Below are positions 16,900 through 26,095 of a stretch of 43,922 nt of DNA, in pieces. The DNA is from Mesobacillus selenatarsenatis SF-1 (GTDB lineage: Bacteria; Bacillota; Bacilli; Bacillales; Cytobacillaceae). Within the stretch, counting starts at the first letter, position 1. Each line of letters opens with the position of its first letter. Position numbers and translations under genes: made by a program. Below the pieces are notes generated by a model that did not search any database, was not told where the DNA came from, and saw only the letters and a program-made list of their open reading frames with translations. The stretch spans positions 1 to 43,922 of the forward strand of contig NZ_BASE01000069.1 in the NCBI RefSeq assembly GCF_000813125.1. Direction: 5' to 3'.

Positions 16900-16928
16900 T
16901 TGAAGTTCAATAATAAATATTGTAATAT
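16900..16928 (+). promoter_or_regulatory. candidate promoter of the amylopullulanase gene
   Basis: TTGAAG (16900-16905) and TAATAT (16923-16928) are 17 bases apart. The predicted start near 16935 puts the cre site at about +10 to +26, a typical position for CcpA repression. Confidence 0.45.
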
Positions 16929-16944
16929 TAAGAGGTAAATATTT

Positions 16945-16960
16945 TTGCAAGCGTTTGCAT
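16945..16960 (+). promoter_or_regulatory. CcpA cre site upstream of the amylopullulanase gene
   Basis: TTGCAAGCGTTTGCAT matches the cre consensus WTGNAANCGNWNNCAW at every position and is nearly palindromic. A degenerate second site (GCGCAAACGATTTCAC) lies near 16987-17002. Glucose repression of a starch-degrading enzyme is expected. Confidence 0.8.
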
Positions 16961-17074
16961 TAAATGTTCTAATTTTTTTGACCATTTGCGCAAACGATTT
17001 CACAAGTAAAGTAGCAGATTGATATCAATCATCTATTACTCTACTACCATATTACATAGGAGGTAGAAAAGTTA

Positions 17075-20000
17075 ATGAGAAAGAACACAAAGCGTAATTT
17101 CTCGATCTTCATGACTGCGATTATGCTGTTGAGCCTATGGCTGCCATTCGTTCCTGGTCCACAGGCATTTGCAGAAGACACCGGCACTGCTGTAGATTCA
17201 ACTGACCGCACTGTCCGTGTCACTTACATTCGTGAAGATCAGCAGTACGAAGGCTGGAATATTTGGGTCTGGGGTACTGGCAGACAAAATGATCAGATTA
17301 ATTTCCAATCATATGAAGGTGGAGTGGCAACAGCTGATATTGCAGTTGCACCTGAAACCAGCAGCATTGGTCTTTTGATCCGCAGCACAGACAATTGGGA
17401 CACTGCGGTAAAAGAATTCGATAAAGACCGCAATATTCCCGTCAATAAAAATGACTCCATCACTAAGGCATTCATTACTAGTGGTGTTGAACAGATGCAT
17501 ATCGTCCCTGATGGATCTGCTCCTAAAATCGACCAGGGAAATGCCACTTTCTTCTATCGTGACAAAGAACTTTTCGCTAAAGACGAAATGGATACGATTG
17601 AAAAAGTAGACTTGAAGTTTAATGATAAAATCATTCCAATGAACTATGAGTCAAAGAATGAGAGATTCGTAGCTACTTATGAAAACATTCCTAATGGTAC
17701 AACTGCCTACACTTATGTTGTAACCATGAAAGACGGCACTACAACTGAGGTTAAGGATCCATACAATCCGACTTCAGAAATCGTCTTCCAAAAGGCTGAA
17801 TTAACTGTTTCAGGAACAGTTAAGCCCGCAGCGATTGATTACAACCAGAACGCTGTATTAACCGTTGATGTGCAAGGAATGACTGATGGCCTATCCATCA
17901 GCAAAATCACAGCTGACATTTCGGCACTTGGCGGCACGGATAAGCTGGAAATCGACCCTGCCTTAAATGCAATCACCATTGCGGTGGATGACACTGTAAC
18001 AGCTGGAACAAAAGAAATTCCACTAACTGTTGTAGACTCTTTTGGAAACCCTTACAACGGTACTGCCACAGTAGAAGTTAAAACAAGGCAAGCTGTCGGC
18101 GAAAATGATTTTGACTGGGATGAGTCAATCATTTACTTCATGCTGACTGACCGTTTCTTTGATGGTGATGAAACGAACAACGACCCTTACAACCAGAACT
18201 ATGATGCTAAAAATGACCGCGGTACATACCAGGGCGGTGACTTCAAAGGGATTACACAAAAATTAGATTACCTTAATGACTTAGGTGTAAACACAATCTG
18301 GATCAGCCCGGTTGTAGAAAACATCAAGCACGATGTGCGCTACGACAATGAAGAAGGCCACTCTTACTATGCCTACCATGGCTATTGGGCTAGTAATTTT
18401 GGCAAGTTGAACCCTCATTTCGGTTCAATGGATGATTTCCATAACCTGATTGACGCAGCTCACGAGCGCGGCATTAAAATTATGGTGGATGTTGTATTGA
18501 ACCATACTGGTTATGGTCTGAAAAATATTGATGGTCAAGTGGCTAATCCTCCTGCCGGATTCCCGACAGATGAAGAAAGAGCAATGTTCAGCGACCTGCT
18601 TCGCCAGGGAGAGGTTGGCGAGGATACAGTCGTTGGCGAACTATCTGGTCTTCCTGACTTGAAGACAGAAGATCCTGCAGTGCGCAATGCGATTGTTCAA
18701 TGGCAAACTGACTGGATTGAAAAAGCAACAACTTCTAAAGGCAACACAATCGACTACTTCCGCGTGGACACTGTAAAGCACGTTGAAGATGCAACTTGGA
18801 TGGCATTCAAGAATGCGATCACTGAAAAAATGCCGGAGCATAAGATGATCGGTGAAACTTGGGGTGCAAGCGCAGGAAACGACTCTGGATACCTTGAGTC
18901 AGGTATGATGGATTCCCTGCTTGATTTCGGATTCAAAAGCATTGCCCATAATTTCGTAAACGGCAAGCTGAAATCAGCAAACGATGCCCTGATTTCCCGC
19001 AATGGACAAATAGATAACACAGCTACACTCGGCCAGTTCCTTGGCAGCCATGATGAAGATGGATTCCTGCATGCTGTAGGCAATGACGAAGGCAAGCTGA
19101 AGGTTGCTGCTTCCCTGCAGGCAACAGCAAAAGGACAGCCAGTCATTTATTACGGTGAAGAGCTTGGTCAAACAGGCGCAAATAACTATCCGCAATACGA
19201 TAACCGTTATGATCTTGCCTGGGATCAGGTTGAAGGCAACGATGTCCTTGCACACTATAAAGAAATCCTGAACTTCCGCAGCGATAACTCTGAAGTTTTC
19301 GCTAAAGGTGAACGTACGACAATCGGCGGTGCAGACGCTGATAAGTTCATGGTTTTTGCGAGAACATACGGAAATGAAGCTGCATATGTTGGCTTGAACG
19401 TTGCTGACACAGCAAAAGAAGTGAAATTGACTGTTGATGCCGGAGCGGTCGTTACAGACCATTACTCTAGCAAAACTTACACTGCTTCAGAAGCGGGAGA
19501 AGTTGTTTTAACAATTCCTGCAAGAGCTGATGGCGGTACTGTTTTACTGACAGTGGAAGGCGGTGCAATTACGGCGGCTGAAGCTGCAGGCACTGGAGAT
19601 GGCGGCGGAGAAGCTACTGTTGATCCAATTCCTGAAAACCATGTCCGCATCCACTACAAGCGCGATGACAACAACTATGAAAACTTCGGTGCATGGCTGT
19701 GGAATGATGTAGCCTCCCCTTCTGCCAACTGGCCAATGGGTGCTACAATGTTCGAAAAGACTGACAGCTATGGCGCTTATATCGATGTAGAACTTAAAGA
19801 GGGCGCAAAGAACATCGGCTTCCTCGTCATGGATATAACAAAGGGTGATGCTGGTAAGGACGGCGGAGACAAAGGCTTTACAGTCACATCACCAGAAATC
19901 AATGAAATCTTTATCAAGCAAGGCGATGACAAGGTTTATAAATACGAGCCAGTCAACCTGCCTGAAAACACTGTCCGCGTTCACTATGTACGTGAAAACG

Positions 20001-23000
20001 CAGACTATGAAAACTTCGGTCTATGGTTCTGGGGTGATGTAACATCTGCTCCAACAGACTGGACTGCAGGCGCTCCAAGCTTCGAAAATACAGACCGTTA
20101 TGGTGCGTATGTCGATATCGAGCTGAAAGAAGATGCCAAAGAAATCGGCATGATTACCCTAAACAAATCAACGCAAGAAAAGGATGGCGGAGACAAGAAG
20201 TTCAACCTCCTGGACAAGTACAACCATGTTTGGGTAAAACAAGGCGATGACAATGTCTATGTTTCTCCATACTGGGAGCAGGCTACAGGTCTTGTATCTG
20301 CAGAAGTTCTCAATGAGAAAACAATTCTATTAGGCTTCACGCTAACAGACGGTCTCACACCTGAATCTTTAGCTGAAGCACTTGAAATCAAAGACGCCGA
20401 CGGTGCTGAGGTTAAAATCAACGGCGCCGAAATCTCGAGCGCAACTTCTGTAAAAGTTACAGCAGATTTCTCATTAGACAAGCTTCCATTGTCCGTAACA
20501 TATGCAGGCAGAACGGTTTCAGCTGCTTCAGGCTGGAGAATGTTAGATGATATGTATGCATATGACGGAAATGACCTTGGTGCAACTTACAAGGATGGCG
20601 GAGCAACATTGAAGCTGTGGGCTCCAAAGGCAAGCAAGGTTGTGGCAAACTTCTTCAATAAAGCTAATGCAGCTGAAGGAATCGGCAGCATCGAGTTAAC
20701 GAAGGATGAAAAAGGAGTCTGGTCTGTTGACGTAGCTCCTGGAAATCTTGGCGTAACTGATTTTGAGGGTTATTTTTATCAGTATGATGTAACAAATGAC
20801 GGAGTCACTCGTCAGGTTCTTGACCCTTATGCAAAATCAATGGCAGCTTTCACAGTGAATACGGAAGGCGAAGCTGGTCCAGACGGTGACACTGTTGGTA
20901 AGGCAGCAATCGTTGACCTTAGCGATACAGATCCTGAAGGATTCAGCCACGCGAAAATCGATGGCTATGAAAAGCGCGAAGATGCAGTCATCTACGAGGT
21001 CCATGTACGTGACTTCACATCCGATCCTTCAATTGAAGGTGACCTGAATGCAAGATGGGGTTCTTATGAAGCATTTGCTGACAAGCTTGATTACATTAAG
21101 TCCCTGGGCGTGACACATGTTCAACTGCTTCCTGTAATGGCCTGGTATTATGGCGACGAAACAAAGATGGGCCAAAGAGAGCTTGATTACTCTGCTGGCG
21201 GCAACGAATACAACTGGGGCTATGACCCACACAGCTATTTCTCGCCGGATGGAGCTTACTCACTTGACCCGACGAATCCTGAACAACGCGTAAAAGAACT
21301 GAAAGAAATGATTGATGCAATCCATGATGCTGGAATGGGTGTCGTCCTAGACGTTGTTTACACTCATATGGCAAAAGCCAGCCAGCTGAATGATATCGTT
21401 CCAGATTACTATGCGTTCCAGGACGCTCAAGGCAATTTCCTTGGCGGCTTCGGGAACAATCTGGCAACAAGCCATACAATGGCTGAAAAGCTGATGGTAG
21501 ATTCAGTGAAATACTGGTTCGAAGAGTACAAGATTGATGGTATGCGCTTCGATATGATGGGTGACGCAACCTATCCATCTGTTCAAAATGCATATGATGC
21601 AGCAGCAGAAGTAAATCCTGATGCATTGTTCATCGGTGAAGGCTGGAGAACATTCGCAGGCCACATCGCTGAGCCAGAACTAACTGGCATGGGCGCTGAC
21701 CAGGATTGGATGAACAAAACAGATGACGTCGGTGTATTCTCTGACGAAATCCGCAACGAATTGAAGTCTGGCTTCGGTTCTGAAGGTGAACCTCGTTTCA
21801 TTACAGGCGGAGCAAGAGACATCAACACAATCTTCAAAAACATCAAAGGTCAGCCAGGCAATACAGCTTGGGATGATCCAGGCGATATGGTCCAGTACAT
21901 CGCAGCGCATGATAACCTGCCGCTTCACGATGTTATTGCACAATCGATCAAGAAGGATCCTGCAGTACCGGAAAATGAGCTAGAGATTCACAAGCGTATC
22001 CGCATAGGAAACTCGATTATTTTAACATCACAGGGAACAGCATTCCTTCACGCAGGCCAGGAATATGGCAGAACGAAGCAGTGGAAAGGCGAAGGCGTTC
22101 CTGAACAGAAGTACCACGAACTGAAGGATGCACAAGGAAAATCATTTGGATACTTCGTCCATGACTCTTATGATTCATCCGATGCGATCAATATGTTCGA
22201 TTGGGAAAAAGCAACAAACAAAGAAGAATACGAAGTAAACACAACAACACAAGCCTTCACAAAAGGTTTGATTGAGTTAAGAAAGTCAACTAACGCTTTC
22301 CGCCTCGGCGAGAGTGATTTGGTCGACCAAAACGTAACATTGCTTGATATCCCTGAAATCCAGGATACAGACCTAGTCATCGCATACGAAAACGTATCGA
22401 CTGACAACACTGGCAACTACTATGTGTTCGTGAACGCTGATACACAGACACGCACACTGACACTTGGCGATTACAACTTCGCTGGCGGCAAGGTACTTGT
22501 CGATAGTGATGAAGCAGGTGTGAAGCCGGTTGCTGAAAGATCTGGATTCACGTTAACAAACGACACAATGAAGATTGATCCGTTGACTACAGTCGTAATC
22601 AAGCTGGATCGAAAAGCGACAGAGGCACCAGGTGAAAACCCTGGAATTCCAAACACTCCGGGACTCCCTGGTCTCCCAGGCCTTCCAGGTAGTGAAAAAC
22701 CTGATAATAAATCCGTTGAAGTAAAGCCTGAAACGGAAAATGGTGTCGCAAAGATTGAACAAACAGTCATTGATGATCTGGAAAAAGATTCATCACTCAT
22801 TGTGAACCTTGAAAAACAAGTACAATTTGAAGTGGAACTGACAAAAGAACAAATTAAAATCTTGAAAGAAAAAGGCATTACCATCATTATCAAAAACAAT
22901 GATGCAGAACTGCATATCCCTGCTTCCGTTCTTCCAGATGAGGATATTTCCATCAAGGTTAAGCGATTGAAAGATATCCAGTCTGCAGTAAGTGCTGTTT

Positions 23001-23386
23001 ACGACTTCACAGTCACTGCAAACGGACAGGTGTATCACCAATTTGACCAGCCATTAACAATCAAATTTAAAGTTGATAGCAGAAAAGTCAAAAAGCCAGA
23101 AGATGTTAAAGTATATTACTACAATGAAGAAAAGAAAGAATGGGAATTAGTTGGCGGAAAGTACAAAGATGGTTATGCAGTCGCAACAACCAAACACCTA
23201 AGTACTTACGCAGCCTTTGAAACAGTATCTGCAGAGGAAGTATCTAAGCCAGAAGAAGGCTATGAACTTCCAGACACAGCAACTAACAGTTTCAACCTGA
23301 TCCTTTTAGGATTGCTTTTAATTGCTTCTAGCGGTACAGTTTTATTCCTGAAGCGCAGACAAGGTTCTCACATATCCGTGAAGTAA
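17075..23386 (+). CDS. cell-wall-anchored two-domain amylopullulanase
   Basis: 2103 residues with two complete GH13 catalytic domains. The signal peptide ends near Ala33. A first pullulanase-associated (PUD/CBM41-type) module lies at about 43-130. The alpha-amylase-type GH13 spans about 345-800 with nucleophile Asp565 (FRVDTVKH), acid/base Glu594 (GETWG) and Asp660 (SHDED). Two further PUD modules lie at about 854-950 and 964-1060, then a CBM48-like module at about 1165-1270. The type I pullulanase GH13 has the diagnostic YNWGYDP at 1379-1385 with Asp1493 (MRFDMMGD), Glu1522 (GEGWR) and Asp1613 (AHDN). After a Gly-Pro-Leu-rich linker at about 1856-1870 comes an all-beta region, then LPDTA at 2065-2069, a hydrophobic helix and a basic tail. 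It should cut alpha-1,4 and alpha-1,6 bonds of starch or pullulan at the cell surface. AGGAGG precedes the ATG. Confidence 0.93.
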   Translation: MRKNTKRNFSIFMTAIMLLSLWLPFVPGPQAFAEDTGTAVDSTDRTVRVTYIREDQQYEGWNIWVWGTGRQNDQINFQSYEGGVATADIAVAPETSSIGLLIRSTDNWDTAVKEFDKDRNIPVNKNDSITKAFITSGVEQMHIVPDGSAPKIDQGNATFFYRDKELFAKDEMDTIEKVDLKFNDKIIPMNYESKNERFVATYENIPNGTTAYTYVVTMKDGTTTEVKDPYNPTSEIVFQKAELTVSGTVKPAAIDYNQNAVLTVDVQGMTDGLSISKITADISALGGTDKLEIDPALNAITIAVDDTVTAGTKEIPLTVVDSFGNPYNGTATVEVKTRQAVGENDFDWDESIIYFMLTDRFFDGDETNNDPYNQNYDAKNDRGTYQGGDFKGITQKLDYLNDLGVNTIWISPVVENIKHDVRYDNEEGHSYYAYHGYWASNFGKLNPHFGSMDDFHNLIDAAHERGIKIMVDVVLNHTGYGLKNIDGQVANPPAGFPTDEERAMFSDLLRQGEVGEDTVVGELSGLPDLKTEDPAVRNAIVQWQTDWIEKATTSKGNTIDYFRVDTVKHVEDATWMAFKNAITEKMPEHKMIGETWGASAGNDSGYLESGMMDSLLDFGFKSIAHNFVNGKLKSANDALISRNGQIDNTATLGQFLGSHDEDGFLHAVGNDEGKLKVAASLQATAKGQPVIYYGEELGQTGANNYPQYDNRYDLAWDQVEGNDVLAHYKEILNFRSDNSEVFAKGERTTIGGADADKFMVFARTYGNEAAYVGLNVADTAKEVKLTVDAGAVVTDHYSSKTYTASEAGEVVLTIPARADGGTVLLTVEGGAITAAEAAGTGDGGGEATVDPIPENHVRIHYKRDDNNYENFGAWLWNDVASPSANWPMGATMFEKTDSYGAYIDVELKEGAKNIGFLVMDITKGDAGKDGGDKGFTVTSPEINEIFIKQGDDKVYKYEPVNLPENTVRVHYVRENADYENFGLWFWGDVTSAPTDWTAGAPSFENTDRYGAYVDIELKEDAKEIGMITLNKSTQEKDGGDKKFNLLDKYNHVWVKQGDDNVYVSPYWEQATGLVSAEVLNEKTILLGFTLTDGLTPESLAEALEIKDADGAEVKINGAEISSATSVKVTADFSLDKLPLSVTYAGRTVSAASGWRMLDDMYAYDGNDLGATYKDGGATLKLWAPKASKVVANFFNKANAAEGIGSIELTKDEKGVWSVDVAPGNLGVTDFEGYFYQYDVTNDGVTRQVLDPYAKSMAAFTVNTEGEAGPDGDTVGKAAIVDLSDTDPEGFSHAKIDGYEKREDAVIYEVHVRDFTSDPSIEGDLNARWGSYEAFADKLDYIKSLGVTHVQLLPVMAWYYGDETKMGQRELDYSAGGNEYNWGYDPHSYFSPDGAYSLDPTNPEQRVKELKEMIDAIHDAGMGVVLDVVYTHMAKASQLNDIVPDYYAFQDAQGNFLGGFGNNLATSHTMAEKLMVDSVKYWFEEYKIDGMRFDMMGDATYPSVQNAYDAAAEVNPDALFIGEGWRTFAGHIAEPELTGMGADQDWMNKTDDVGVFSDEIRNELKSGFGSEGEPRFITGGARDINTIFKNIKGQPGNTAWDDPGDMVQYIAAHDNLPLHDVIAQSIKKDPAVPENELEIHKRIRIGNSIILTSQGTAFLHAGQEYGRTKQWKGEGVPEQKYHELKDAQGKSFGYFVHDSYDSSDAINMFDWEKATNKEEYEVNTTTQAFTKGLIELRKSTNAFRLGESDLVDQNVTLLDIPEIQDTDLVIAYENVSTDNTGNYYVFVNADTQTRTLTLGDYNFAGGKVLVDSDEAGVKPVAERSGFTLTNDTMKIDPLTTVVIKLDRKATEAPGENPGIPNTPGLPGLPGLPGSEKPDNKSVEVKPETENGVAKIEQTVIDDLEKDSSLIVNLEKQVQFEVELTKEQIKILKEKGITIIIKNNDAELHIPASVLPDEDISIKVKRLKDIQSAVSAVYDFTVTANGQVYHQFDQPLTIKFKVDSRKVKKPEDVKVYYYNEEKKEWELVGGKYKDGYAVATTKHLSTYAAFETVSAEEVSKPEEGYELPDTATNSFNLILLGLLLIASSGTVLFLKRRQGSHISVK

Positions 23387-23405
23387 CCTTATAAACAACA
23401 TTAAA

Positions 23406-23451
23406 GAGGGTGTCCCAAAAGTATAAACTTTTTGGGCACCCTCTTTTTTTA
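23406..23451 (+). terminator. terminator after the amylopullulanase gene
   Basis: GAGGGTGTCCCAAAA (23406-23420) pairs with TTTTGGGCACCCTC, with one internal mismatch, followed by a long T-run to 23451. Very strong. Confidence 0.93.
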
Positions 23452-23480
23452 GACTAGCTTATAAATTTGGTCCGTTTATT

Positions 23481-23669
23481 TCCGTTCCAGGCGCTTCGCT
23501 TTCCGCGGGGCCGGCGCTGAGCCTCCTCACCGCCTTCGGCGTCTGCGGGGTCTCACCTGTCCAGCTGATCCCGCAGGACATTGAATGAGCTTCCCTGAAA
23601 CTGCCCACGCACGATGGAAATGCGTTAGCATTTTCGGAGGAGTCTTCGCGCCTTCCACTCCAATCAACT
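23481..23669. repeat. MITE-like dispersed Bacillaceae intergenic repeat
   Basis: GC-rich island in an AT-rich gap. It runs from TCCGTTCCAGGCGCTTCGCT to CTTCGCGCCTTCCACTCCAA, so its ends are imperfect inverted repeats around GGCGC/GCGCC. An internal partial palindrome spans about 23519-23557 (GAGCCTCCTCACCGCC facing GGCGTCTGCGGGGTCTC). I recognise this word pattern (cgcttcgctttccgcggg, gagcctcctc, cccgcagga, gtcttcgcgcc) as a recurring non-coding element of Bacillus-type genomes. It encodes no transposase. Only one copy is in the window, so its repeat nature rests on recall. Confidence 0.55.
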
Positions 23670-23810
23670 CAGGTTAATATATTCATTTTTTATCGCAAAT
23701 TAAAATTCCGACTGCTCTTAGGTCGATGTAATTCGACCTTTTGAGTCAGCCTCATCTTTTTAATCAGTTTCTTACTCTTTTGTGCTGCCAGTTTGATTGA
23801 TTTTTCGTTA

Positions 23811-23936
23811 ATTGCACCATGTAACGACATAATTGCACCGTAATCGAAGCTAATTGCATCGTCAAAAGTCATAATTGCACCCTCATTCTTATTTATTGCA
23901 CGGTTAACTGACTGAATTGCAACTTTATCCTAATAA
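23811..23936. repeat. 21-base periodic array, core ATTGCA (six units)
   Basis: ATTGCA recurs at exactly 23811, 23832, 23853, 23874, 23895 and 23916, a strict 21-base period. The core is usually extended to TAATTGCACC; the remaining 10-12 bases of each unit differ, so this is a phased motif and not a simple tandem duplication. On the minus strand the frame is open across the array, with a seven-residue repeat starting GAI, but it follows a TAG and has no start with a ribosome binding site. The array lies in a gene-free gap between the amylopullulanase and the convergent sugar ABC operon. Confidence 0.85.
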
Positions 23937-23940
23937 TGGA

Positions 23941-23973
23941 AAAACCTCACCAAATGGAAGAGGAGGTTTTTAT
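23941..23973 (+). terminator. terminator-like hairpin after the array
   Basis: AAAACCTC (23941-23948) pairs with GAGGTTTT (23963-23970), followed by TATC. No plus-strand gene ends here, so it may close a non-coding transcript of the array or be incidental. The following 220 bases (23974-24193) contain nothing I can assign. Confidence 0.4.
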
Positions 23974-24193
23974 CATACACATACTCTATTTTCCGTACAG
24001 CATTTATGCTGTAAGCTCATATTCCTCGAAAATATCGTAGTACTCCGTGACGGCAGTCGTAGGAAAACTCCTTTATTGATGGGTATGGAAGCTTTAACTT
24101 TGAATGTGAAGTCGTACGTTCCTATTTGGTATCTAAAGAGCTCGTGTTTTACCAAGCTTAATTCAAAGGTTTAATAATTATTTTTCAACAAAC

Positions 24194-24228
24194 AAAAAGG
24201 ACAGTGTTCTCTCAAAGAATCACTGTCC
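24194..24228 (-). terminator. terminator of the sugar ABC operon
   Basis: On the minus strand GGACAGTG (24228-24221) pairs with CACTGTCC (24206-24199), followed by five T residues. It begins 8 bases after the permease stop. Confidence 0.9.
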
Positions 24229-24235
24229 ACAAATT

Positions 24236-25096
24236 TTATTTCATCCCGGAAATCGTATATCCATCAATAATATGTTTTTGGAAGATGATGAAGATGATGA
24301 CGATTGGAACGACCATGAAGGTTGATCCGGCCATTTGCAAGGCGAAGTTGCCTCCGTATTGGCCTTTCAATAACTGTAATCCTACTGATAAAGTATACAA
24401 ACTTTCATCGTTCGCGATAATCAACGGCCATAGGAAGCTGTTCCAGCCTGCGATGAATGTCAGAATTCCCTGTACAGCTAGGATTGGCTTGGTCATCGGG
24501 AGGACAATTTGCCAGAAAACCCGTAACTCACTTGCCCCGTCCAATCTGGCTGCTTCAAGCAGTTCATCTGGAATGGTCGTCATGAACTGTCGGAACAGGA
24601 AGATGCCGAATGCCCCGACAAGACCTGGCAACACAATCCCCGCCATTGTATTCGTCAGCTGCATCTGGTTCAGGATCAGGTATACAGGAATCATCGTTAC
24701 CTGGCCCGGAATCATCATTGTCGCGAGGACCATGAAGAATAACTGATTCCTTCCCTTGAATTCAAACTTGGCAAATGCATACCCTGCCATTGCATTCAAA
24801 AATAATCCTACGAAAGACCAGAGCACAACAATGATTGTATTTTTCAAATAGAGGCCAAAGTTCATATTCACAAAAAGGTTCTTGAAGTTTTCTATTGTCC
24901 ATTGTTCCGGAAACAGTGTCGGCGTCAGCTGCATGACTTCACTTTCCGGCTTGAAGGATGAAAGGATCATCCAAATAAAAGGTACGGCCACTAGTAAACC
25001 GCCGATTGTCAAAATGATGCCGACAACCCACTGCTGCATTCTTTCCTGCTTCACACTGCTGCTTAAGGACTCTTTAGGAAGTGCACTGGATTTCAT
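24236..25096 (-). CDS. carbohydrate ABC transporter permease (MalG type)
   Basis: 286-residue inner-membrane subunit with six predicted spans. The ATPase-docking EAA loop is at residues 181-200 (EAARLDGASE, then QIVLP). The N-terminal 20 residues are polar and cytoplasmic. It is the last gene of the binding protein-permease-permease operon, 22 bases after the other permease. No ATPase gene is present in the operon, as in many Firmicutes oligosaccharide importers that share an MsmX-type ATPase. The divergent GH3/GH94 genes suggest beta-glucooligosaccharides as substrate. Confidence 0.9.
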   Translation of the reverse strand: MKSSALPKESLSSSVKQERMQQWVVGIILTIGGLLVAVPFIWMILSSFKPESEVMQLTPTLFPEQWTIENFKNLFVNMNFGLYLKNTIIVVLWSFVGLFLNAMAGYAFAKFEFKGRNQLFFMVLATMMIPGQVTMIPVYLILNQMQLTNTMAGIVLPGLVGAFGIFLFRQFMTTIPDELLEAARLDGASELRVFWQIVLPMTKPILAVQGILTFIAGWNSFLWPLIIANDESLYTLSVGLQLLKGQYGGNFALQMAGSTFMVVPIVIIFIIFQKHIIDGYTISGMK

Positions 25097-25118
25097 TTGT
25101 CTTCCACCTCTGCTTTCA

Positions 25119-26006
25119 TCAATAATCCTGTTGTTTGTTCTGGATCTTGAATTGAATCATTGTAATGATAATGATGGCAATGAACAATAAGAATGATCCA
25201 GCTGCCGCATAGCCAAAGTTGCTGAACTGGAATCCATTGCGGTAGATGAACAACGCTACAGATGTAGTACTGTCAAGTGGACCGCCATTGGTCATGACGA
25301 ATGGCTCTTCGAAGAATTGCAGCCAGCCGATCATTGTCGTAATCGATACGAAGAAAATCGCGTAACGAAGCAATGGAATCGTAATCTTTGTCAGCTGTTT
25401 CCAATTGTTTGCGCCATCTAGTTGTGCAGCTTCATAATAGGTCTTTGGTATACCCTGCAACGCCGCGAGGAAAATAATCATATTTATTCCGATTGCTCTC
25501 CAAAGCGCAAGTAAAATCAACGAAATTTTCGCCATAATCGGGTCTTGCAGCCATGGTACATCAGGAATGTTAAGAAGATTTAATACATGGTTAAACAATC
25601 CAAGATGAGGGTTGTACAGATAGCTCCAAACAACAGCAACCGCAACAACGTTTGTGATAGAAGGCATATAGAAGACAACCCGGAAAGCCTTGAAGATTCG
25701 TGCTTTCCCAAAATTGATCAGCAGCGCTATTGCCAATGATAAGACGATGACAAGCGGAACACCGATCACGACATAAAATAAGGTGTTAAAAATTGATTTT
25801 AAAAATACCGGGTCACTTACAACATCTTTATAATTCTCCAGGCCAACAAAACTAATTGATGACCAATCAGAAATGCCGACTAAATCAAGATCCGTAAAAC
25901 TGATGATCAGCGCTACAAAGATAGGCAGAATCGAAAATAATGATAAAAGAATAATGGCAGGAGCTATAAAAAAGTAAGGAGTCTTGTTTGCCAAAAAGCT
26001 TTTCAT
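25119..26006 (-). CDS. carbohydrate ABC transporter permease (MalF type)
   Basis: 295 residues, six predicted membrane spans, with the EAA loop at 192-211 (EAAQLDGANNW, then KITIP). TMIGWLQFFEEPFVMTNGGP is the usual MalF-family C-terminal segment. It is the middle gene of the operon. It pairs with the MalG-type protein encoded downstream and lies 89 bases after the binding protein gene, a gap that may allow differential expression of the binding protein. Confidence 0.9.
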   Translation of the reverse strand: MKSFLANKTPYFFIAPAIILLSLFSILPIFVALIISFTDLDLVGISDWSSISFVGLENYKDVVSDPVFLKSIFNTLFYVVIGVPLVIVLSLAIALLINFGKARIFKAFRVVFYMPSITNVVAVAVVWSYLYNPHLGLFNHVLNLLNIPDVPWLQDPIMAKISLILLALWRAIGINMIIFLAALQGIPKTYYEAAQLDGANNWKQLTKITIPLLRYAIFFVSITTMIGWLQFFEEPFVMTNGGPLDSTTSVALFIYRNGFQFSNFGYAAAGSFLLFIAIIIITMIQFKIQNKQQDY

Positions 26007-26095
26007 TGTAAGTCCCTTCTTTCTCAGTCCAGACTCGCTTGGACTAATGTAGTTGGCCGGCAGGCAGAAGCCTGCCAGTCAACCTGATTTTAAAA

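Noticed and set aside
21096-21626. 176-aa minus-strand ORF in the amylopullulanase gene
   Set aside because: Antisense to the pullulanase catalytic domain; codon use and composition are those of a shadow.
23690-23872. 60-aa minus-strand ORF across the 21-base array
   Set aside because: Its seven-residue repeat comes from the DNA periodicity; the frame follows a stop and lacks a ribosome binding site.
23811-23936. CRISPR array
   Set aside because: Repeats of 6-10 bases with 11-15 base intervals are far too short, and no cas genes are present; the same holds for 30080-30205.
23973-24155. 60-aa minus-strand ORF (TTG start) in the gap after the array
   Set aside because: No ribosome binding site, no recognisable motif; I considered a transposase remnant but found nothing to support it.
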